Positions 57,391-64,000 of a DNA stretch of 64,000 nt are shown here, piece after piece. The notes under the pieces are model-generated. The model saw nothing but the letters and a program-made list of their open reading frames with translations. It was not told the origin of the DNA and searched no databases. The DNA comes from Burkholderiales bacterium (GTDB taxonomy: Bacteria > Pseudomonadota > Gammaproteobacteria > Burkholderiales > Usitatibacteraceae): the NCBI GenBank assembly GCA_025360815.1, contig JANYBL010000044.1, forward strand, positions 41,551-105,550. The letters run 5' to 3'. A program made the translations under genes and the position numbers. The number at the start of each line of letters is the position of its first letter. The first letter of the stretch is position 1.

Positions 57391-58665
57391 ATGATAAAAA
57401 TGAATTTTCTAAAATCAGTTTTCCGCTTTACCTTCCGCGCAAAGATTCTCATTCCGCTAATATTGATCGGCGGCATTGGATTAACGATGATGTACTTTCA
57501 GAAAAAAGCGGCGGAGACACAGGCGGATCGTTATCGCACCGTTACCGTCGATAAAGGCCCGATTATTCAGCGCATCACAGCCAACGGCACGTTGAACCCG
57601 GTCACCGTAGTGAACGTCGGCACGCAGGTTTCGGCAACCGTGACCAAGCTCTACACCGATTTCAACCAACCGGTGAAAGCCGGACAGATTTTACTTGAGC
57701 TCGACCCCGCGCTCATTAAAGCATCAGTCGCGCAAATTGAAGCCAATATGCGTTCCGCCGAGGCCACCATGCGTCTTGCCGAATCGACGATGAAACGTAA
57801 CCAAGAGCTGGTGTCGAAGGGATTTATATCATCCCAAACGCTTGAGCAAAATCTGAAGGAACTTGATGTCGCCAAAGCGCAAGTTGCGCAGGTGAAGTCA
57901 CAACTAGATCGCGAGAAAATAAACCTTGCTTACACTATTATTCGTTCGCCCATTAACGGTATCGTGATTGATCGCAAGGTCGATGTCGGACAGACGGTTG
58001 CGGCAAGTTTTAACACGCCAACGCTGTTCCAAATCGCGCAGAGCTTGGAGGCGATGCAAATTGATACCTCCGTTGCCGAGGCCGATGTCGGCTCGGTGAA
58101 GCAAGGCATGCCGGTCAAATTTACCGTCGATGCATACCCGGACCGTGATTTTAAAGGCGCGATTCGCCTCGTCCGCCTGAACCCGTCCATCAACCAGAAC
58201 GTGGTCACCTACAACGTGGTCGTCGATGTCACGAACGAAAAATCAGAACTCAAACCAGGCATGACAGCGCAGGTGAGCTTTGTTGCGGCACAGCTTGATG
58301 ATGTCATCCGGATTCCGAGCGCAGCATTGCGATTCAAACCACCCAAAGACGAGAAAGACGACAAAAAGAAAGACGATAAAAAAGATGAAAAAAAGAAACC
58401 TGCTGCGGGGGGAATTAAGTCTGAAACCAAGCCTGACGCAACAAAATTAGATGCCGCAAAAACCGAAACGGCCGGCAGCAGCAGCGGAGGTGGAAGGCGC
58501 GGCATCGGCACTGTTTATAAATTGAACGAGAAGAACGAACTGCTGCCCGTACAAATCCGCACCGGGCTGGCCAGCAATCAACACACCGAATTGGTCTCCG
58601 GGGACCTCAAGCCCGGCGACGAACTGGTGATCCGTGATTTGCTTGATAAAAACGCAAAGAAATAA
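57391..58665 (+). CDS. MacA-like periplasmic adaptor (HlyD/MFP family)
   Basis: A 424-residue inner-membrane-anchored adaptor for a tripartite exporter. Order: membrane anchor (about 19-36), barrel-sandwich halves (GTQVSATVTKLYTDFNQPVKAGQILLEL and IRSPINGIVIDRKVDVGQTV), a coiled-coil hairpin between them (about 105-180) and a beta-barrel region. Unusual is an insertion of some 45 Lys/Asp/Glu- and then Ser/Gly-rich residues (near 325-375) before the last strands, which is not part of usual MacA. The ABC gene starts 11 bases after its stop. Confidence 0.88.
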   Translation: MIKMNFLKSVFRFTFRAKILIPLILIGGIGLTMMYFQKKAAETQADRYRTVTVDKGPIIQRITANGTLNPVTVVNVGTQVSATVTKLYTDFNQPVKAGQILLELDPALIKASVAQIEANMRSAEATMRLAESTMKRNQELVSKGFISSQTLEQNLKELDVAKAQVAQVKSQLDREKINLAYTIIRSPINGIVIDRKVDVGQTVAASFNTPTLFQIAQSLEAMQIDTSVAEADVGSVKQGMPVKFTVDAYPDRDFKGAIRLVRLNPSINQNVVTYNVVVDVTNEKSELKPGMTAQVSFVAAQLDDVIRIPSAALRFKPPKDEKDDKKKDDKKDEKKKPAAGGIKSETKPDATKLDAAKTETAGSSSGGGRRGIGTVYKLNEKNELLPVQIRTGLASNQHTELVSGDLKPGDELVIRDLLDKNAKK

Positions 58666-58676
58666 GCGCTCACGCC

Positions 58677-59429
58677 ATGAATGCAATACCTGCAGCGAAT
58701 GAAAGACCGGCAAATGTGTCAACAGCGCCCAAGGTGTTGATGACGCTCACCGACATCAAAAAAAGCTACTTCAGTGCTGATATTGAAACGCCCGTTTTGC
58801 ACGGCATCAACATCGCCATCAACCACGGTGAATTTGTCGCCATCATGGGCCAATCGGGCTCCGGCAAATCGACGCTCATGAATATTCTGGGCTGCTTGGA
58901 TACGCCAACTTCGGGCAGCTTTGTGTTGAACGGCAAAGAAGTCGGCACGCTCAACGACAATGAACTCGCTAAAATCCGAAACGAAACCATCGGCTTTGTG
59001 TTTCAAGGGTTTAATTTATTGAAACGAATGCCGCTCGTTGATAACGTCGCCCTGCCCTTGCTCTACGCCGGTGTTTCGATGTCCGAAGCCCGTAAGCGTG
59101 CGGCCGAAAAGCTCACCCAAACTGGCTTGGGTAGCTTTACCAAGCGCCTTCCCAACCAAATTTCCGGTGGCCAACAGCAACGCGTCGCGATCTCGCGCGC
59201 ACTCGTGTGCGAGCCCGCGCTGATCTTGGCTGACGAGCCAACCGGTAACCTGGATACCGCCACCAGCGTTGAGATCATGAACCTGTTCACGCGCCTCAAT
59301 GAAGAGCAAGGCATGAGCATCCTCATCGTCACCCATGAACCGGATGTTGCACGGTATGCAAAGCGGCTGGTGCGTTTAAAGGATGGTTATGTGACCTACG
59401 ATGGACCCGTTGCGGACGCGCAGTTGTAA
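58677..59429 (+). CDS. ABC transporter ATP-binding protein (MacB/LolD type), no permease
   Basis: A 250-residue ATPase of the MacB/LolD family. It has Walker A (GQSGSGKST), Q-loop (FVFQGFNLL), signature ISGGQQQR, Walker B (LILADEPTGNLD) and the switch His in IVTHEP. In MacAB systems this domain is fused to or followed by a permease. Here the next gene is on the other strand and not a transporter, so the membrane part must be encoded elsewhere or is lost. It follows the adaptor gene closely and is co-transcribed with it. Confidence 0.92.
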   Translation: MNAIPAANERPANVSTAPKVLMTLTDIKKSYFSADIETPVLHGINIAINHGEFVAIMGQSGSGKSTLMNILGCLDTPTSGSFVLNGKEVGTLNDNELAKIRNETIGFVFQGFNLLKRMPLVDNVALPLLYAGVSMSEARKRAAEKLTQTGLGSFTKRLPNQISGGQQQRVAISRALVCEPALILADEPTGNLDTATSVEIMNLFTRLNEEQGMSILIVTHEPDVARYAKRLVRLKDGYVTYDGPVADAQL

Positions 59430-59544
59430 TGCGTGGCTGTGGTACGCGGTTTTATTGCTTAGTTGTAGTGTGTCGTTGCCAGGTGCGAATACATTCAACA
59501 TCTTCGCAATCGGTAAAGACCCAGCGCACCTGCATATTGACCGG

Positions 59545-60588
59545 TCACCACTTCGTTTGATAATACTGTCCTAACATCTTTCCCATCACCCAAGACGTCT
59601 GCGCAGCGCTTTCGCCGTGGCTGGGGCATGCGGCCTGATTTAAGCCCAACAGCTCATCAACAATTGTTTGAATCAGCGGCTGTTGGATGTGCATCGGATT
59701 GTTAATAGCAAATTTCTCGCTGCCGTTTTTGGTGGTAAGGACAATAGGGCTTTGATCAAAATTGGCGTAGCTGATTTTGCCATTCGAGCCGATGATTTCA
59801 GTGAGATCAGCTTTTTCAAAAGCAGCGAAACACCAATTACCGACGCCTTGTACACTTGAGCTGAAACGAAAACTGCTACTCACGATATCTTCCGCCGTGT
59901 ATCGTTTGGCTTGATTGCCCGCGAACCCGGCCACCTCAGTAATCGGCCCTACCGCATATTCTAAAAAATTAATCATATGGGATGCGAGATCAACAAAGTA
60001 GCCTCCACCGGCTTCAGCGGGATCGGTGCGCCAATTGTCCACTGCCTGGCTAGCATGTGACGGATCGTGTTGCATCAGATCGATATCGGCCAATGGGCGA
60101 TACAGCATCGTGCTCACAAACCGCACATCGCCGATTGCCCCAGACTCAATCAGCGCTTTTATTTTCATGAAGCGCGGCAACATGCGACGGTAATAGGCGA
60201 CAAATAACGGCACGTTTGCCGTACTGCATGCGGCAATCATGTCCAAACATTCAGCGTGGTTACGGGCCATCGGCTTTTCGACGTAGACAGGCTTCCCCGC
60301 CGCCGCCGCGAGCAGCGTGTAGTGCTTATGCGACGACGGTGGCGTGGCAATATAGACTGCATCGACTTCGGGATCGGCAATCAGGGCTTCAGCATCATCA
60401 AACCACTTTTTAACGCCATGACGCGTAGCGTAATCGCGGGCCAATTCGCGGTCGCGGCGCATGACAGCGATTAGCTCGGAGCCGATTGCTTTTTGCAGCG
60501 CAGGGCCGCTCTTTACCTCCGTGACATTGCCGCAGCCGATGATGCCCCAGCGGATTTTATTTTGCAATTTAAGCGTGGCGCAATCCAC
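59545..60588 (-). CDS. Gfo/Idh/MocA-family oxidoreductase
   Basis: A 347-residue NAD(P)-dependent dehydrogenase. The N-terminal Rossmann fold has RWGIIGCGNVTEVKSGP and the family signature EKPMA near residue 100; the C-terminal substrate domain has GGGYFVDLASHMINFLEYAVG. These enzymes act on sugars or cyclitols; the substrate is not clear. The start is a GTG at 60588 that shares one base with the TAG of the methyltransferase gene, so the two are translated in close coupling. An ATG is not available nearby. Confidence 0.9.
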   Translation of the reverse strand: MDCATLKLQNKIRWGIIGCGNVTEVKSGPALQKAIGSELIAVMRRDRELARDYATRHGVKKWFDDAEALIADPEVDAVYIATPPSSHKHYTLLAAAAGKPVYVEKPMARNHAECLDMIAACSTANVPLFVAYYRRMLPRFMKIKALIESGAIGDVRFVSTMLYRPLADIDLMQHDPSHASQAVDNWRTDPAEAGGGYFVDLASHMINFLEYAVGPITEVAGFAGNQAKRYTAEDIVSSSFRFSSSVQGVGNWCFAAFEKADLTEIIGSNGKISYANFDQSPIVLTTKNGSEKFAINNPMHIQQPLIQTIVDELLGLNQAACPSHGESAAQTSWVMGKMLGQYYQTKW

Positions 60589-61397
60589 TATTTTACGGAA
60601 ATGCTTTTTTTAGCGACGAAAGCGATGGAACTCTCGGTGTGGTTGGTGCCGTCGGCGGTAATCAGTTGGCCGTGACCATCATAAGCGTCGGCATTCGCTT
60701 GGAAACCAGCCGCCTCGAGTTGGCGGCGTTGATTGGCCAAACTGATGTAATAGAGCATGACGCCATAGTCGTGGCAAACATCGTTAATCATTGAGTAGTC
60801 TGATCCGCGCATCTCAAGCTTGCCAAACCGGCGACGATTGCGAACGCGTAGCGCGGTGTCGCGCACAAGCCTTGCGGTACGCACCGCCAAACGGGCTGGA
60901 TTGAATGAAAATTTAAATTCAGGAAATTGAAAACCGGTCGTATGATCCGGACAATTTTGATTATGGGTTGAAAACAAAAACACGCCGCCTGGCGCAAGGA
61001 TGCGATAAACCTCGCGCAGAATTTGCAAACGATCAGCATGATTTACCATCCCGATACCGTTGCAACTAAACATCACCAAAAAAATCGAGCTATCTTCGAT
61101 GGCGGTAAGGTAACGCGCATCCGCTTGGGTGAAGCGGACACCCGGAAATCGCTTGGTGCAAACAGCCAGCATTTCGGGACTGTAATCAATGCCCCAATAA
61201 TCGGCACTCACCGCACGTAGCGCATTGACGGTGCGGCCACCACCAACACCGATATCCAAGATCGGCTTGCCCCGCGCGCGCTCGGCCACCTGATCCAAGC
61301 TCGCCCGTTCCGGCAGCGTTAGCGTGTCTTGCCATGCGTATTGCGCAACAGCCGCAGAAGAACGCATGGCTTGGATATTGACGTCGTCGATATTCAT
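60588..61397 (-). CDS. class I SAM-dependent methyltransferase
   Basis: A 269-residue methyltransferase with motif I ILDIGVGGGRTVNAL, an acidic residue after strand 2 (YWGIDYSPEM), and motif III-like region LREVYRILAPGGVFLFSTHN. The insert around residues 165-215 contains many Arg and Phe residues and may bind the substrate. The ATG at 61397 is preferred to an upstream GTG. The substrate is unknown. It lies between the OPT transporter and the Gfo/Idh/MocA gene on the same strand; the overlapping stop and start with the latter suggest a joint role. Confidence 0.87.
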   Translation of the reverse strand: MNIDDVNIQAMRSSAAVAQYAWQDTLTLPERASLDQVAERARGKPILDIGVGGGRTVNALRAVSADYWGIDYSPEMLAVCTKRFPGVRFTQADARYLTAIEDSSIFLVMFSCNGIGMVNHADRLQILREVYRILAPGGVFLFSTHNQNCPDHTTGFQFPEFKFSFNPARLAVRTARLVRDTALRVRNRRRFGKLEMRGSDYSMINDVCHDYGVMLYYISLANQRRQLEAAGFQANADAYDGHGQLITADGTNHTESSIAFVAKKSISVK

Positions 61398-61457
61398 GTT
61401 GTTTGTATTGCGATCATTTTGACGATGAAAAATGATTTGAAAATCAATCACAGAAAG

Positions 61458-63443
61458 TCAAATCAACACATTCAAAATTGCATTGCCAATGCCAATCAAT
61501 GCAGCGCCAGAAATCAAACCCGCGCAAATCGGCTCGCAGCCTTCGACCCAGAATTGATGGCCTTTCGTGCCGGCCGCTTTGTGTTTCCGACCCATCCACC
61601 AAAAAAGTAATGCGCCAAGCCACATCATAAACGTTGCCGCTGGTGGTAACACTACACCCAAGCCAATCGATACTGCGGACAACGGGAAGCGGCCTTTGGT
61701 AACGATCCGGGCGATCTCGATGGCAGCGGCCGAAAGTGCCGCAACAATCATGGCAATGATGGCGGAGGTTGGTAGGCTCGATACACCTTTCGCGATAATT
61801 TCAGCAACGCCTTTCCATTGCACCGCCGCCGGCATTGCAAATTGTTCTGTCACGATCGTCGAGGCCGAACGCACTCCGTTCGCATCGGGCGGTAAAAACA
61901 GTAAAAAGAATAACGGAACCGCTGCCAGCGCGCCGGCAACGATACCAATGCAGTGGCCAATCGCTTGATGGCGCGGTTTACCACCGAGCATATAACCGGG
62001 CTTGATATCGGATAACAGGCTCGAGGCGTTCGAGGCAATTTCAGCCGTCATTGCCGCTGGAATTAGGTTGCTGGCGGGGTTCACCCGGTCGACCGCACCC
62101 ATGGTGAACTGCGTGATTTTAGACAGCGCGCCAGTCGGCATCCAAGAGGTGAGAGCCATCGAATTCGCGCAAATGATGGTCAAGATAAAAATCAGCGGCA
62201 GTGAGATAAACGAGAGCAGCCACGGCACATCGAAGAAATAGTGCGTGACGGTTGCGCCCAGCACGCTAAAAATCGGAATGCCCACATACGATATCCACAG
62301 CGGCACTTCGATATCCTTCAGTAAATCATTGCCTACCGGCACCGCTTGCTTTTTGCCAAAAACGGATTTAAATGCATTTGTAAAAATTTCCGGCTTTGCA
62401 AACAGACCGACTAGCGCACCTGCCACCATCATCGCAACACCCCACCAGAGCGACCATTGGTTAACAATTTCAGCCCGGGTGAGCGCGACCACCGCGCCGC
62501 TTGGTAAGATGCGGGGGGCAATATCGCCGGTTTGAATCATCCACGGCGCGAGGAACACGAAATTAATCACCGCACCCAGCATCACGCTTGATGCAACGCG
62601 AATCCCCATCAAACCGCCCACGCCGATCATCGAGAAATCCAACGTCAAACGCAGTCCCAGCTGGCGAATATCGGTTCCCAGAATATGAGGTATCCAAAGG
62701 CTTAAACGCCCCGCAGCCTCGTAGTAGTAGGCATCGAGGGTCTCGTTCAAATTCCACGCCTCTTTGAGGCCTGCCCATTTATCCATCATGAAAATTTTGA
62801 TTTGAAAGAGCCTCATCCAGCCGTCGCTAACAACCATTTGGTAGATACCGGTAAGGACGGCGGTATAGACCAATAACTTAGCTTTGAACACGCCAGTTTC
62901 AGCGCTGCCAGTATAAAGCGAGTCGAGCACTACGCCGCACGCACGGCCTTCTGGGAACGGTAGCTGATCCTCATTAATGAAGCGCCGCTTCATGGGGAAA
63001 GCCACCAGCACGCCCAGGATCGAGCAGACGCCCATCCAGATCATCATGTGCCACCACGGAATAATTTTTCCGGTCACGATCATGTAGGCGGCGAGGCTCG
63101 ATCCGAGTGCTGACACCATATAGCCTGCGGCGGAAGCGATCGACTGGGTACAATTGTTTTCGAGAATCGTAAAGTCTGATGCCATGCCGGCTTTATTCAT
63201 GGCACGAAAAATCGCAAAAGATAAAATCACGGCCGTTAAATTCACGCCAATGGTGATGCCTGTTTTGCCAATAACATAGAGCGCGGTTGCTGATAACACC
63301 CCGCCTAATAAAAAGCCGGTGATGCCCGACCGGACCGTGAGCTGCGCCATGTCACCGCGAAAAACATTGTTGAACCACCATTCATCTTTTTGCTGTCGTG
63401 TCCAAGTGCTGATTTGCGCTTCGCTCAAACTTTGAATGGCCAT
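61458..63443 (-). CDS. OPT-family oligopeptide/metal-chelate transporter
   Basis: A 661-residue inner-membrane protein with about 14-16 hydrophobic helices. It has features of the OPT superfamily: an N-terminal helix pair (GITGFLLGGVLSATALYVIG), the ENNCTQSIASAAGYMVS segment near residue 95, FPEGRACGVVLDSL, and ISLPLIFILTIICANSMALTSWMPTGALSK in the second half. Family members move oligopeptides or metal-chelate complexes with protons. The start has a GGGG-rich ribosome-binding site. Two enzyme genes follow on the same strand. Confidence 0.9.
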   Translation of the reverse strand: MAIQSLSEAQISTWTRQQKDEWWFNNVFRGDMAQLTVRSGITGFLLGGVLSATALYVIGKTGITIGVNLTAVILSFAIFRAMNKAGMASDFTILENNCTQSIASAAGYMVSALGSSLAAYMIVTGKIIPWWHMMIWMGVCSILGVLVAFPMKRRFINEDQLPFPEGRACGVVLDSLYTGSAETGVFKAKLLVYTAVLTGIYQMVVSDGWMRLFQIKIFMMDKWAGLKEAWNLNETLDAYYYEAAGRLSLWIPHILGTDIRQLGLRLTLDFSMIGVGGLMGIRVASSVMLGAVINFVFLAPWMIQTGDIAPRILPSGAVVALTRAEIVNQWSLWWGVAMMVAGALVGLFAKPEIFTNAFKSVFGKKQAVPVGNDLLKDIEVPLWISYVGIPIFSVLGATVTHYFFDVPWLLSFISLPLIFILTIICANSMALTSWMPTGALSKITQFTMGAVDRVNPASNLIPAAMTAEIASNASSLLSDIKPGYMLGGKPRHQAIGHCIGIVAGALAAVPLFFLLFLPPDANGVRSASTIVTEQFAMPAAVQWKGVAEIIAKGVSSLPTSAIIAMIVAALSAAAIEIARIVTKGRFPLSAVSIGLGVVLPPAATFMMWLGALLFWWMGRKHKAAGTKGHQFWVEGCEPICAGLISGAALIGIGNAILNVLI

Positions 63444-63476
63444 GCTTTCCCCAAATGTAGTTATAAATAAAACGTA

Positions 63477-63493
63477 TTGAGTTTTTGACTCAA
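63477..63493. promoter_or_regulatory. small inverted repeat upstream of OPT gene
   Basis: TTGAGT and ACTCAA are separated by five bases, about 35 bases before the OPT start codon. The position suits an operator, but the arms are short and the call is weak. Confidence 0.3.
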
Positions 63494-63718
63494 GTTGTTC
63501 GCTAAAATACGTTGCGTTGGATTAACGTAACGATAGTGAGCAACATTATGACAGAGGAAGATCATTATCAATACCGCGCTGCACCATCCGTGTTGCACAC
63601 AGGCGGCCTTATATTCCCGCAAAATATTGCCACGATGCGCGTTTGGTAAAGTTCTGCTTCGCACTTTATATTTTTGCGTAGCGCGTCCATCTAGCACCGC
63701 TCCTAGCATCTAACGAAG

Positions 63719-63778
63719 CACCTAACTTAGTACCTCACTTAGTACCTCACTTATTACCTCACTTAGTACCTCACTTAG
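63719..63778. repeat. five tandem 12-bp units
   Basis: Five consecutive 12-bp units of the form TACCTCACTTAG (first CACCTAACTTAG, third ending TTAT) lie about 70 bases upstream of deoD. There are no spacers, so it is not a CRISPR. Confidence 0.9.
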
Positions 63779-63847
63779 CATAGAACTCGGCATCCTCCCT
63801 GCGACATCAACCCAGCACGCCTACCTAATTTTTCAAATACAAAAACT

Positions 63848-64000
63848 ATGGCCACCCCGCACATCAGCGCTGCTCCCGGTGATTTCGCCGATACTGTCAT
63901 CATGCCGGGCGATCCGCTGCGCGCAGAGTTTATTGCCAACACGTGGCTCACCGATGCCAAGCTCGTCACCGCCGTACGCAATATGTTCGGCTACACGGGC
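63848..64000 (+). CDS. deoD: purine nucleoside phosphorylase DeoD, N-terminal part
   Basis: The first 51 codons are present before the window ends. The sequence [15 protein letters not shown] followed by [12 protein letters not shown] and VRNMFGYTG matches the start of hexameric bacterial purine nucleoside phosphorylase, including the conserved phosphate-binding GDPLRA segment. The enzyme cleaves purine nucleosides to base and ribose-1-phosphate. No ribosome-binding site is clear before the ATG. Confidence 0.92.
   Translation, partial: MATPHISAAPGDFADTVIMPGDPLRAEFIANTWLTDAKLVTAVRNMFGYTG

Larger units (their letters stand above)
63444..63847. other. intergenic region between OPT gene and deoD
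   Basis: About 400 bases with no supported gene. It holds an inverted repeat TTGAGT/ACTCAA (63477-63493) in the leader of the OPT gene and a 12-bp tandem array (63719-63778) near deoD. Both divergent genes must have promoters here. Confidence 0.5.

Noticed and set aside
63719..63778. CRISPR-like array
   Set aside because: The 12-bp units adjoin with no spacers; no cas genes are present.
1..64000. tRNA, rRNA, insertion sequence, prophage or integrase genes
   Set aside because: None was found on reading the gaps; all long gaps lack cloverleaf-like or transposase-like sequence.

Overview
This is a stretch of a Gram-negative chromosome, most likely a betaproteobacterium. The divergent glnE / yhdP-nitrilase-tldD arrangement, the moaC–M48 peptidase neighbourhood, class III cyclases with CHASE2 sensors and the moderate GC content all fit that group; the exact taxon cannot be read from the window. 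No tRNA, rRNA, CRISPR array, insertion sequence, integrase or phage gene was seen. Both ends cut a gene: tldD lacks its C-terminus at position 1 and deoD has only its first 51 codons at position 64000.

Layout. 1-9911: conserved envelope and nitrogen block (tldD, nitrilase, yhdP leftward; glnE rightward). 9965-13387: a broken amidase remnant, an L,D-transpeptidase-like lipoprotein, an RluA-family pseudouridine synthase and trhO. 13797-22981: signalling block with a CHASE2 cyclase, an MBL-fold hydrolase, then response regulator, LysM-FecR protein and CHASE2 histidine kinase. 23183-26877: MoxR ATPase/VWA pair divergent from a secreted DUF4139 protein. 26878-29346: a non-coding stretch, a doubly inactivated small gene, a LysR regulator and a small membrane protein. 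29488-32226: recQ and a hot-dog thioesterase. 32494-38088: a second signalling cluster of CHASE2 cyclase, FecR-like exported protein and exported caspase-fold protein with ten MORN repeats. 38211-46612: GMC oxidoreductase with two transporters, htpX, an unknown protein, glpK and an overlapping pilin gene. 46839-53635: amidohydrolase with hydroxyacid reductase, aldo/keto reductase, TusA-like protein and chrB-chrA. 53661-59429: moaC, BepA-like M48 peptidase, a solitary soxA, and a periplasmic adaptor with an ABC ATPase but no permease. 59545-64000: OPT transporter, methyltransferase and Gfo/Idh/MocA oxidoreductase, then deoD.

The most notable theme is sensing from outside the cytoplasm. Three CHASE2 receptors lie within 25 kb: two cyclases and one histidine kinase. 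Two of the three sit in same-strand clusters with an exported FecR-like protein, and one of those clusters also holds an exported caspase-fold/MORN protein. My hypothesis, from gene order and domains only, is that the FecR-like proteins work with the CHASE2 sensors and that the caspase-like protein is a periplasmic partner or output of the cyclase.

A second theme is slippage. Short tandem arrays with units of 7, 8, 9, 12, 15 and 26 bp occur between or within genes, and a 10-bp tandem duplication is one of two lesions that inactivated the small gene at 27372-27633. Start codons were chosen from ribosome-binding sites, overlap with neighbours and family alignment as remembered, so several N-termini (yhdP, the nitrilase, the MBL protein, the caspase-like protein) remain uncertain.
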